64,000 nt of DNA, from NCBI RefSeq assembly GCF_037975245.1, contig NC_092566.1, positions 7,234,001-7,298,000 on the forward strand, given 5' to 3'. The DNA comes from Apostichopus japonicus. Taxonomy: Eukaryota; Echinodermata; Holothuroidea; Aspidochirotida; Stichopodidae. The translations under genes and the position numbers were made by a program. The notes under the pieces were generated by a model. That model worked only from the letters and a program-made list of their open reading frames with translations. It was not told the DNA's origin and did not search any database. Shown one piece after another: positions 49,801-58,160 of this stretch; position 1 is the first letter of the stretch; each line of letters starts with the position of its first letter.

Positions 49801-52229
49801 CCTTCTCCCTGGCTTTCGTCTGCATCTTCCTCATGTCAGGGAGGTACTTCAGGATCCTGAAGAAGGAACAGAGAATCTCGGGCCTAGGAGCAAAGTATAT
49901 CGACAACAGGAGCCAAATGATTGCATTTCTGTGCGTCTTCCCGATGGAGTGCATCATCCTCTTACAGTGGCTACTCTACGAACCCCCCTCCGTCGACGAA
50001 TCGCCCGAAGATGGAGAAAATCGGTGGTTACATTGCGTATTCATCGACAGAAACTTCCCAATCTCCTTCATTTTCATTTACTTGCTCATGATTGGCAGCA
50101 CTGCTGTATCGACGTTGGCATTACGACGGAGCAGGGTCTACTTTACATTCGAGCTCAGTAGCACCATCATCTGCTGCATCTGTAAGTAGTATACTAAGGA
50201 TTTTTTACCCTTCTTTTTATCTCTTTTGTTTTTGATTTTCATTTAGAGAGATCCCTCCCATGTGATGCACACGAGGATAAAAACAAAATGTGAGAGAACT
50301 GCAAATGGTCAAGTTTAACAGGGAAAAAAAAGGGGAAAAAAAGAGAAAAAGGCTGTAAATATGAACATTTCATTGCTGTGTGTGTGCTCAGTCTCCTTAT
50401 TGCAGCAAATTAATACTTTGCTGTAATACTTTATAAACAGAATTTCTCTGGGTAAACTCAGTGTTACTGCACGCAGAGTATAGTTAATGTGGGAGTCACA
50501 TATCTGAAAGCCAAATACAAAACTCAAATGATCTTCATAGCTGACAGATCGATTGCTGTATGGGTTTTACACATCCAATTTTAACCCTCCATTGACATGT
50601 GGTTATATGCTTGCTTTAAATTATTTCTTGACCCGGTCCAGTGGAGAAGCTAGGCGTATTGGTCAGGGTGGCAAGAATGGTCTGTAGGGGCACTTTCGAC
50701 ACTATCTAAGCGGAGGGCCACCGCAGGTTGCTGCGGAGTTTACAGAAAATGTTTGAGTAAAGATACTCCCTAGATGGCTGGAAATCACCCTTGCTAATTT
50801 GCAGATGATGTGACAAATTTCAATAGGTAGATGAGAGCCCAATTAAAAAGTCAATAATCGCGAATAAGTAAAAAGTGGTAAAGCTGAAAAGGGCACCAGC
50901 AGTCCATTTGAGCCCGTCAGAGGACGCATCCGCCCCCCTGACTGACCCGGTCAAGTCCTCATGTCAAGATCACAACCAAGGCATATCATATTTCAAGTAC
51001 GGACAAATCAAATCCAACTGAAAAAAAAACAAGCTTTGAACCTTCTTTTTTTTCTTTTTTCTTCGATGTGTCTTTTTCTTTTATGAAAGCAAATTTTTGT
51101 TCCTCTAGAAAATTGAATACATTAATAATTATTTGTTCACGACTCTATACAGTGTCCGTCATTCTGGGTGTAGCCTGGACCATCTGCGGGTTTTTGCTGA
51201 CTGCCCGCGTCTACGTGCTGGTGACGGGTTTCCTTGGGATCCTCCAAGGGTACATCATACTCCTCACCATCTTACCAATAATCGTGAGAGGGCTTTTCAA
51301 AGATGAAGAACCATTCGATGCAACGGGCTTCACAGATGCGAGTAGCGTCGCAGACGGGACTGACGGTAAGATCATCGACAGACTTTGTAAAAAGAATGGC
51401 TCCATTCCAGTGACATGGAGGGCATTGTGTTCAAGTGGTTAAGGAAGTGGACTGGTCATCTAAGGATTACAGGTTCGAGCCCTGGCCAGATCATTGTGTT
51501 ATAGTATGTCCTTGAGCAAGGCACTTTACCTCGATTGCCTCTCTTCACCCAGGTGTATAAATGGGGACTTGCGAGGTAACTTGTAAATATAGTTGCGTGC
51601 GCCGGTTGTGGCTGCACCCTATGGGGAGTACCTCGGGGGACACGTGGTTGTGGTGCACTGTGGTGCCCCAAGAGAGATTGATTTAATGGGAACACTTTGG
51701 TGTTACAAGTCACCAATGACCAAGGCTAAGTTGTCAAAGCGTTACGATCTCAATATACTAGCAGCGCTATATTAGTATCTAATATGTATGTATAATGGTC
51801 TGTAGGGGCGGAGAGAGCCCATACATCTGCAATATCCCCCCAAAATGGGTTCTCACCACCACCAACCAAAAAACGGTCTGAAATTTTGGCTTGTGTTTAA
51901 GCAGTAGCCATCTTCAAAAAATTGTGTCTTTCTGCCCCCTCTCAGCAGCCACCACCTTGAAACTTTTATCTAAATTGCATCATTGCTACATATCTTGATC
52001 AACTCTATTCCCAATTGTCTTAGAATTTCATCTACAAAAGTTTGTTCAAATCTCCATGGCAAGTTTTACTACATGTTCGGTCCTTTTCCCTATTTCGGTC
52101 GCAGGTTTTACAAATCCAGTTTCTGTTTATGAGTCACCATACGACAGCCCTCCGCTCGACAAATGGAAACAGGAGAAAAAGATGCAGGAATTTGCAGTCG
52201 GTGGCAAAGAAGATGAGAGCCCAATGTAA
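28774..52229 (+). CDS. Class C GPCR with four tandem Venus-flytrap domains (mGluR-like)
   Basis: Seventeen exons: 28774-29038, 29739-29870, 30714-30880, 31189-32016, 32896-33021, 34794-35387, 36131-36380, 37505-37669, 38737-39023, 39392-39596, 41202-42478, 44241-44732, 45799-45961, 46397-47097, 49071-50181, 51153-51365, 52105-52229 (TAA 52227-52229). They total 7101 nt, 2366 residues, and every junction keeps phase. Only one signal peptide (start MQLLPILLAVFIAGVSA) and one stop are present, with no internal start or end between domains. Order: VFT1 (~20-500), VFT2 (~505-1000), VFT3 (~1005-1455), VFT4 (~1470-1910), repeat stalk (1930-2049), seven helices (~2053-2290), ~70-residue tail. The VFTs carry mGluR-type signatures (NPWF, FLRTVPSD, VGSDTW, FDENGD..YDI, IGSW). 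It should bind small molecules outside the cell and signal through G proteins; the ligand is unknown. The full cysteine-rich domain of mGluRs is absent. Transcript support is needed to prove all exons form one mRNA. Confidence 0.85.
33022..34793 (+). other. Intron between VFT1 and VFT2
   Basis: A 1.77-kb phase-0 intron. Holds the TTAA-flanked element 33124-33926 and part of dispersed repeat A. The self-complementary 14-mer gatctacgtagatc lies near 34468. Confidence 0.7.
33124..33926. mobile_element. TTAA-flanked element with 15-bp perfect TIRs (803 bp)
   Basis: Left end AGCAGCATTTTGCGT, right end ACGCAAAATGCTGCT: perfect 15-bp inverted repeats. TTAA flanks both sides (33120-33123, 33927-33930), as for piggyBac-type insertions. 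Inside, a ~220-bp block (about 33126-33350) is repeated in tandem form at about 33367-33570 (shared words: cattttgcgtt, aaaacagcaaa, ccactagtttgaatt, accaatcag). Non-coding. Confidence 0.78.
36489..36798 (-). repeat. Dispersed repeat A, inverted copy
   Basis: Reverse complement of 22687-22974 over nearly its full length. Intronic, between VFT2 exons. Confidence 0.68.
37823..37860. repeat. (TA)n microsatellite
   Basis: A TA run in an intron of VFT2. The adjacent 37755-37815 is the inverse of 4585-4645, which also abuts TA. Confidence 0.8.
37929..38318. mobile_element. hAT-like element (390 bp) with 8-bp TSD
   Basis: Left end CGGGGTTTTCCAATG, right end TTGGACAATCCTG, with an inner GGGCCGGACTGTGGCCCGCG typical of this hAT group. 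The 8-bp direct repeat gtttaatc is present on both sides (37921-37928, 38319-38326). Intronic and non-coding. Confidence 0.8.
39605..39812. repeat. (ATTC)n/(GATT)n tetranucleotide array
   Basis: About 200 bp of cattcattc and gattgatt units starting 9 bp after the donor of the last VFT2 exon. Confidence 0.9.
39818..40088 (+). repeat. Intronic repeat B, copy 1
   Basis: Shares a long diverged match with 43799-44100: gtagcac.cacgtctcgttccta-like start, acagtttcaaaa, gtggcagacgagaatgtc, agatatttccagt. Same orientation, each in the intron that follows a VFT (VFT2 and VFT3). Confidence 0.7.
40142..40290 (-). mobile_element. LINE 3' end with microsatellite tail
   Basis: On the minus strand a stretch (aaagcacctta, ctatataaattaatt) ends in (attc)n then (gtcc)n tetranucleotides, the usual look of a truncated non-LTR 3' end. 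Only the tail remains. Confidence 0.45.
40580..41001 (-). pseudogene. 5'-truncated non-LTR retrotransposon (CR1/L2/Rex-type) reverse transcriptase C-terminus
   Basis: Minus-strand translation begins LHWLPIRERINYKLLLMVFK and continues with GPSYLTNLL, YGLRKFASSAPCLWILLPEH and FKSALK, the conserved C-terminal tail of LINE ORF2 proteins. It is followed by ggcgctatataaaaac and a (TTA)n tail on the same strand. The rest of the element is absent, so it is a dead fragment in the intron between VFT2 and VFT3. Confidence 0.82.
41202..42478 (+). other. Venus-flytrap domain 3 (single large exon), best-conserved binding site
   Basis: One 1277-nt exon (phase 1 in, phase 0 out) codes nearly the entire domain. 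Marks: PLVEAFLFAIDDIN, GIAFDSCGSP, SGVVGGATSDTTDALSSVL, QISYAATATQFSDG, PFFLRTVPSDLDQA, WRYVSVVFSDNIYGND, QWVGSDTWGSSNF, NPWFRRFFQDYKEC, FKFDENGDAIGKYDI. Aligned by eye to rat mGluR1, the residues holding the amino-acid backbone are kept: Ser165 (S of GATSD), Thr188 (T of YAATA), Asp208 (VPSD), Tyr236 (IYG), Asp318 (GSDTW). Arg323 is not obviously kept, so the side-chain preference may differ from glutamate. The closing strand IGSWDSG is in the next exon. Confidence 0.88.
42479..44240 (+). other. Intron between VFT3 and VFT4
   Basis: A phase-0 intron of 1.76 kb with poly-G/C runs (43259, 43431) and intronic repeat B copy 2 (43799-44100). No exon recognised. Confidence 0.7.
43799..44100 (+). 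repeat. Intronic repeat B, copy 2
   Basis: Diverged same-strand copy of 39818-40088; the segment agatatttccagt..ggcttgtaca occurs twice here (about 44008 and 44060). Confidence 0.68.
44873..45072 (+). repeat. Intronic repeat C, copy 1
   Basis: Reverse complement of 47308-47494 (shared: gaaaatcc.ccc, agtaagact, ggccact, cgccaagc, gctcaaatttcccc). Lies in the intron upstream of exon 45799. Confidence 0.75.
45297..45635. mobile_element. hAT-like MITE family M, copy 1, with 8-bp TSD
   Basis: Starts CAGTGGCGGAGCTAGGGG, ends in a poly-G run plus GACTG. The 8-bp repeat gatacagt flanks it exactly (45289-45296, 45636-45643). Related to 50639-50944 and 57233-57607. Intronic, non-coding. Confidence 0.82.
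47308..47494 (-). repeat. Intronic repeat C, inverted copy
   Basis: Inverse of 44873-45072; the pair encloses the last two VFT4 exons. Confidence 0.75.
48288..48425 (+). repeat. Polypurine (G/A) tract
   Basis: About 138 bp of almost only A and G in the intron between VFT4 and the stalk exon. Able in principle to form triplex structure. Confidence 0.8.
49071..50181 (+). other. Stalk repeats and helices TM1 to start of TM6
   Basis: A 1111-nt exon, phase 0 in, phase 1 out. It starts with IADLDG (closing strand of VFT4), GMPQFFDEDGNLG and a single-Cys KSPCPAKSTTT. Then ten 12-residue units and seven-helix sequence: WFILALILSGLGVLFTLLVL (TM1), FLVYTLLVSLLLMFS (TM2), VCALRRIV..SFSLAFVCIF (TM3), MIAFLCVFPMECIILLQWLL (TM4), WLHCVF..FIFIYLLMIGS (TM5), ELSSTIICCI (TM6 start). 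Cys at the head of TM3 and in the loop before TM5 match the conserved class C disulfide. QWLLYEPPSV resembles the class C TM4/loop motif WL...PP. Confidence 0.88.
49206..49565 (+). repeat. Coding minisatellite, 10 x 36 bp (12-residue units)
   Basis: Units of the form TDAGQQSLATDS, with variants SP for SL, AGAG for TDAG, and QKPDS in the last two. Rich in Thr, Ser, Asp and Gln, so an extended, possibly O-glycosylated stalk joining VFT4 to TM1. Because 36 is divisible by 3 and no stop occurs, other frames are also open here; those are shadows. Confidence 0.95.
50639..50944. mobile_element. hAT-like MITE family M, copy 2, with 8-bp TSD
   Basis: Starts CAGTGGAGAAGCTAGGCG and ends CCCCCCTGACTG. 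The 8-bp repeat acccggtc flanks it (50631-50638, 50945-50952). Intronic, between TM exons. Confidence 0.85.
51153..51365 (+). other. TM6 remainder, TM7 and proximal tail exon
   Basis: Phase 1-1 exon of 213 nt (acceptor ctctatacag, donor gtaaga). Encodes LSVILGVAWTICGFLL (TM6), YVLVTGFLGILQGYIILL (TM7), ILPIIVRGLF and an acidic tail. The class C PKxY motif after TM7 is not present (LPIIVRG instead). Confidence 0.85.
51419..51775 (+). mobile_element. tRNA-derived SINE (family 1), copy 2
   Basis: Head tgttcaagtgg (A-box-like) and caggttcgagccc (B box), body gcactttacctcgattgcct and cacccaggtgtataaatggg, end agcgctatattag. Begins only ~54 bp after the TM7 exon. Same strand as copy 1 at 8030. Confidence 0.78.
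52105..52229 (+). other. C-terminal tail exon of the receptor
   Basis: Acceptor ttcggtcgcag, phase 1. About 40 residues with VYESPYDSPPLDKW and a charged end ESPM before TAA. Short for a class C receptor; no class I PDZ motif. Confidence 0.82.
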
Positions 52230-52365
52230 TTATGAAACTGAGGGGAAAGTCCCAAAGTGGAGTTTTGATTACTTCTTTTTGATTATGATGATTTTAATAT
52301 GATTATTTTTAAGGTTGACATTGTGTTGTTTACTGTTGATGAGCCAAACTATCACCTGCTGGAGA

Positions 52366-52371
52366 AATAAA
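52366..52371 (+). promoter_or_regulatory. Candidate polyadenylation signal AATAAA
   Basis: AATAAA 137 bp after the receptor stop codon. Confidence 0.45.
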
Positions 52372-53406
52372 TTTACTCCACTAGTCTGAAGTAATTGTGG
52401 GCAGGAGAAACAAAGTTTTGTAAAAAACTCAAAACTGCCCCTTTAGACATAAGAAGTGCCCCTTATTTTTGTTTTTTCCATTGTTTGTACAGAAAGTTTT
52501 ATCATGGTTTATGGAAAGATAAAAAAACTTCCTATGAATAAAAAAATGAAATGAATTTGTCATTTTAGTCCAATCAAAACACTTTTCTTGTTTTTTTGCT
52601 TTTTTTAAGACTTTTATTGTACATTTTACCTCAGATATGGTACGACTACAGAGTTCCAACGGCATGATTCTTTCTGATATTTTTGGGGTGAGGATGTTGT
52701 GAGGAGAAAGAAATTAATTTGAAACATCATATAAGAAAACACAATGATGCAATGCTAGCATAATGATCCATAGCAAAAACACAATTACGATACCGTTTTG
52801 CTGTCGTAACATGTATAATTCAAAATAAACTTTCTTTTATACATAATTAATTGGTACAATTTGCTCGGTATTCAAAGTCTCAATGGTTTTAATGTCAAAT
52901 TTTTGCAATTCTGGCAGCTTTTCATTGCTCCTAAGTGTCAGCAATCAGTGTTATTGTTGGTTTTTTACTTTTGTCTTTTTTCTAACATGAATTCACATTC
53001 TTAACTGAACGATTTTCCTCGGTGATCATGTCTTTAATCAATTTTTATGTAACATTGCTCTTTCCATTATGCAAGATATGATCTTTGACATATTTGGTTT
53101 TGTAAACCACTAAAATGACAAGAAACTTATTTTTTTATGATTTTAATTGCTGCGGAATATTTTTTTTAAATATATATGTATATATTTGTTATATATTGGG
53201 ATGTCTGGGATGGTTGATATTTTCAGTGCTTTCTCGACTGCTTTTATTATAACGTATGTAGGCAACCTTGGTAGCATCATGTTTATGTCTTTGAGATTGT
53301 CTGCACACGAACTAAAAGTGAGTAACAGTACTAATTTGAATAAATATATATTCAGAATATAAATTGATCAGGTGTCCCATTGTTTTTCTTGTCTACGTTG
53401 CATGTG

Positions 53407-53443
<37 letters not shown>

Positions 53444-56400
53444 TATTAGAGAAAACCAGAGAAATAAGATATGACTCATAATTGACAAATAAGGAGTAAG
53501 TTTTAGAAAATATATGGGAATTTTCGGTCCCCCTGGGACCTTCGTCAGCAATACTTGGCAGTCGAATGAGAAGTACAAAATGTGACACAATGGAAGTATG
53601 ACGCTAGATAAGTGTAAGTTGCAATGATGGAATTAAAACCAAATAAACCATGACTATACAGGAAGCGGATTAAGAAGCAAAGAACGGATTACATATGCTT
53701 GTATTATATATATATATATATATATATGTATGGCTCTGCTAGATACTGCACCATATTTGTAATGTACATCCACTCAAGAAGGTTCAAGGATGATAGTGCT
53801 CCAGGCAGCGTATTTTAGACGTGACACGTCTGTCATCTGTTATGGCAATTTACCTACATGGTTTCAATTTTAGGTGGATTGAAGGTGATTCAAAGCATTG
53901 TAATATCTCATTGGTGAAATAGCACAAGAATAATGATAGAAAACAGAACTTTACAATATCACAGAGCCGTTACATACCACTTAAATAGCCGGTCATCGAA
54001 TACACTGGTTGTTTTTCAGTAGCATTTGAACATGGGAGGTTCGTAAATCAAAGTTTTTGGATTCTTTTAACCTGGAATGCAGACAATTGGGTCAACTGCA
54101 ATAAGCTATAGGCGGCAATACCAAAGTTATTAGGTAGTCTTCCGACAGCACAAAAGGTTTTTTTTTTATGTGGCATATATCACAGGAAAAATCTTTCATA
54201 TATTCTAGTTTGATATCAATGACGTATCTTCTCTGTGCTTCAAAATTTGGATCGACAATTTTTTTCCCATTTGCAATGTTGTTAAATTATCATGTAGGCC
54301 TCACATACTGATAATTGTTAGAGGGTGATGGAACGTTTAGTTTAGGCCTTAGATAATTGCCGAAACTTGTAACGTTTGTTGCACAGATGATCAAATTTCC
54401 CCTATCATTCTAAAAATGACTTGAAATGAAGATACGTTCACTGGTCTTTCATAAGTCTTTCATATATTACGAAATGTGAACTTAGGGCTGTCAGCAGATA
54501 CCTTCCCGTGATTGCTTACATTTTGTTAAGACTGGGCAGTTTTCGAGTAACGACAGTCGAGTTCGGTCAGCGGAAGTCCGCGGCGGGTTTTACATGTTAA
54601 AACAATAGGAAGTTCTAGTTAAAACATCAACGAATCTGATTATCATAGGTTTGGTTGCAAGTGCAACTTCTAGTACAGTAAACATAATCCGTGTCAGATG
54701 TGTAAGAGCGCCACGTTGCCTCGAATGCCACATATTTTTCGAGGGGCAGGCTTAATAACCGTATTATAAAACTTATTCATTCCAAATGAAACGGTAAACT
54801 CATGGAGCGGTAATAAATAAATATCAAGCATATGACCATTTCTATGTCATACTTTGGTTTTTGCTGCTGTGAAAACCAAAGAAATTTAACTTGATCCAGA
54901 CAGCCAAGACAAGCTTGAAAAATATTTGAAATGAACATCATAGAACCGATTAGCGGAACATGCTCGTCTTGTCCCGACGTACTGTAGCCTACTCGATTCC
55001 CATGCCACGTGGTAGTCTTTATTAAATTTTGTACTATCGAGTGGCAACGCAAGAGCAAGATTATCTACATTGGATCGCGTTTGATCAACAACCTAGGGTA
55101 ACCGATTGTGAGTGTTTTCACTGCCTTATCGACGAGGGTATTGGTATTGCTGCAAGTTAACGTTCTTAAACTGCTAGGATTTACCCCTAACCTTCCTCAA
55201 AGTTAGGACAGATAGTTGGCAGACGTAGCTAATGTCTAATAGTTAGGTCCTTCAAGTTATAACTATAAGCCTAGGTTAGGGTCGTTTGGCCAAGTTTAAT
55301 TTGTAGTTACCAAAGAACTATTTCTAGTATGAGTGTGACTGATTATGATCGTGTTTCGTGGTAGTATGGCTGAACAAAGGTCAATCTGTGAAGTTGTTAT
55401 GCATTTACATTTTTCATAATTGCGTTACAATTCTTGTTTGAATGGAACAGAAAAGTCGATCAAATAGCAAATGATAGTAACGAGCAAAGAAAATGGGACT
55501 CCTAATCTAGGGAACATGAGTGAACAAAAATTTATTCTTTGAAGCCAAAAAATGTGTGATAAAAAATACTTGTAGGTAACTGCAAGGTAACCTAGTTACA
55601 TTTCACTTAGTGCAACACATGGTGCTTTATATATGAAATAGATGCTGGGAAATTAGTCAATGTTCTGGTGTTCATTTATCTGGGAGTTGTGAGTGAACTT
55701 TAATATGTAGGCTAGTTGTAAATAATCACAGCCTATAGGTACAAGCAGTCTATATGAATGGGAGGCCAAAAAGGTAAAATTGAAATTACAGACTTTCTTG
55801 AAATAGGGAGAGCCCATGACATAAAGTTAATAAATTCCTCAGACATTACAGAGGACATTTTTTATCTGGGGATGGTACATTAAATCCAGCTATGTCTGAT
55901 CACCTTACCCTTATCTGATTGCTGACTAATGTACCCACAGAACTGGGCAATCTTGCAGGTCACTGGACCATGTTTCTATCGAGAGACTTTAACGTAATAA
56001 AGCCTGGGTTGCCAATGCTGACAATTTAATAGTGTTGTTCAGTGCAAAGTTCATGAATAAAGTGTACTGTATGAATTTTAAACATGAAATTGTTTAGCCC
56101 ATAACCAATTGTTCTATGAAGGATTGTTCTATGAAGAAAGCATATTTGCACAGTACGTATACTTGAAACAGTTTTAGCATGAATTATTATTCAACTGACT
56201 GAATATCTACAGTACTTGATACCCCTAAAACTACATTAGTAGATAACCAGTGGCTTCAGTATGAACATTCTTCCTGTTTCGATTACGAGCAAACTTTGAT
56301 CAGTGACATATGATGTGTGTTTACTGCATAGTTGTCTTGTTTACTTAATGACAAATAATCTTTTGATAGTCTTTGGATATTGAAGACTTATAGAGACTGC

Positions 56401-56663
56401 AACTTCTGTTTCAATGTATATTTAGAGGGGTGCCCCCCTCCCCCCACCCCGCCGTCCCTCCCGAAATTGTTACAGGCTTCCCGCATGAGTGGATAGAAGC
56501 AAATATAAAAAGGAAACCCAAACAGCTAGGTGAGAGAAGTTATTAGGGATTTGGTAGGAGCAGATAGAGACATATATTAAAGAGTAATTTACATGAAACT
56601 GTTTTCATTTGAGAAGCTTAGACACTATGATACCACTGATTATGTCCTATATGTATGAATTTA
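52372..56663. other. Intergenic, no gene seen
   Basis: AT-rich with TA runs at 53409-53444 and 53704-53728. The 54.3-55.4 kb part is less repetitive but no exon with recognisable content was found on either strand. Confidence 0.5.
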
Positions 56664-56886
56664 TGTATGTATTTTAGATCCTCGCGAAGAAGCCATCATT
56701 GGCTTATCAAATTAGCCGCAAGCTGACCGAAGTCAGTCTCTTACATTCATATTTAACGTTAATGATTATGAATTGTCAATTGTCAACAACTCTGTATCTG
56801 GACGACATACATTAATCTTTGGAGTGACTCGAATTCGGGACCTTATGATTGAAAGGCACCGGTGTTAACAACTGAGCTAACACTCC
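56664..56886 (-). mobile_element. tRNA-derived SINE (family 2), copy 2
   Basis: Minus-strand element like 27114-27325: same tail text tgtatgtattttagatcc, same tRNA-like head (ggagtgttagctcagtt, B-box gaattcgagtcac). It has an extra ~45-bp segment in the middle. Confidence 0.7.
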
Positions 56887-57063
56887 TCAACACTATAACA
56901 ACCCATATCACACAACCACAACACTCCCAAAACACTCCTAAGAATTTAAGACATATAGAACAGCTACATTATTCTGATCGATCATTTCTTTTGGGCTACT
57001 AATTGATAACGAATATAAATTAAGTCAAATCATTAGGTGATTAAGGATAAGTGTGATAGCTAT

Positions 57064-58152
57064 CAAGGGCGGCAGAAGCACTTTTAATCTGGGGGGGCAC
57101 CGATGTCGAAGGGCACTTTGCAGAAATTTGATTGGACTGATGCAGCCTGATATTTAGTACCCTTTATAACTCTTATTGTATTATCTTATTTGCGTATACA
57201 TATCACTCCTTCAACGCCCCCCCCCTTCTCTGCAGTGGCGGAGCTAGGGGTATTGGTCAGGGGGTGAAAATGGTCTGTAGGCCAGGGGCGCTTTCGACAC
57301 TATCTAAGCGGAGCGCCACCACGGGTTGGCGCAGAGCCTACAGAAATTTTTTGAGTAAGATACTCCCTAGATCGCCCTTGCTAATTTGCAGATAAACGAA
57401 GAATAAATAGGTGTCATCGCCATTTTGTCAGAAAATTACACCAACAAAATGTGACAAATGTCAATAGGTATTTGAGAGCGCAATAAATAAAATCAATAAT
57501 CGCGAATAAGTTAAAAGTGGTAAAAAGCTGAAAAGGGCGATAGCAGTCATTTTTGAGTTCGTCAGGGGGGCATCCGCCCCTCTGACTGTATGGACGCTCC
57601 GCCACTGCCCCATCCCACCCTCAAGGAAAAAATGCATACTAGCACTGCAATATCCAATGTGCACATTGGAAACAAGGAACAAGTTTTCTTTCGAGACAAA
57701 ATGAGGTGAAATCATTATAATGTCCAAGTCCATGCACACGCGATCGATACATGCATGAAAGCAAATGAAATATGTCAAATACGAAAGGATGGGGTAGGTT
57801 ATGGGATATTAAAATAAACTCATGATTCATAGTAGGCTTTAAATGGCTTCTGCTTATTACAAAGTCACAATGTAATATAGCAATGTATTTTTGGAAATGT
57901 ATTAGGATATTTTTGACAAATTGAATATGCATAATGGCACTCACCAGAATGTTAGAAGCCTTGTGGTAGTAAACATTTGAGTTTGGCCCACAGAAATTCA
58001 TTAATACTTCTAAGTTAGGATTAGATCTCTTACTGAAATATCGCTGACCTAATAAGGTGATTAAGAGTACAATTTTTTATGTAGAAAAAGGGCACATTTT
58101 TAACCTGAGGAAAAGTGGGGGGGCACGTGGCCCCCCGGTTCTGCCGCCCTTG
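57064..58152. mobile_element. hAT-like element (1089 bp) with perfect 14-bp TIRs and 8-bp TSD
   Basis: Left end CAAGGGCGGCAGAA, right end TTCTGCCGCCCTTG, perfectly inverted. The direct repeat atagctat flanks both sides (57056-57063, 58153-58160). It contains a copy of MITE family M (57233-57607). No transposase frame was recognised. Confidence 0.88.
57233..57607. mobile_element. MITE family M, copy 3, nested
   Basis: Starts CAGTGGCGGAGCTAGGGG and ends GCTCCGCCACTG, a perfect 12-bp inverted end. Internal text matches 45297-45635. No target duplication was found for this copy. Confidence 0.75.
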
Positions 58153-58160
58153 ATAGCTAT

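Noticed and set aside
57639-58001. 120-residue minus-strand frame as a transposase fragment
   Set aside because: Lies inside the hAT-like element but shows no hAT dimerisation or catalytic motif; could be chance in AT-rich DNA.
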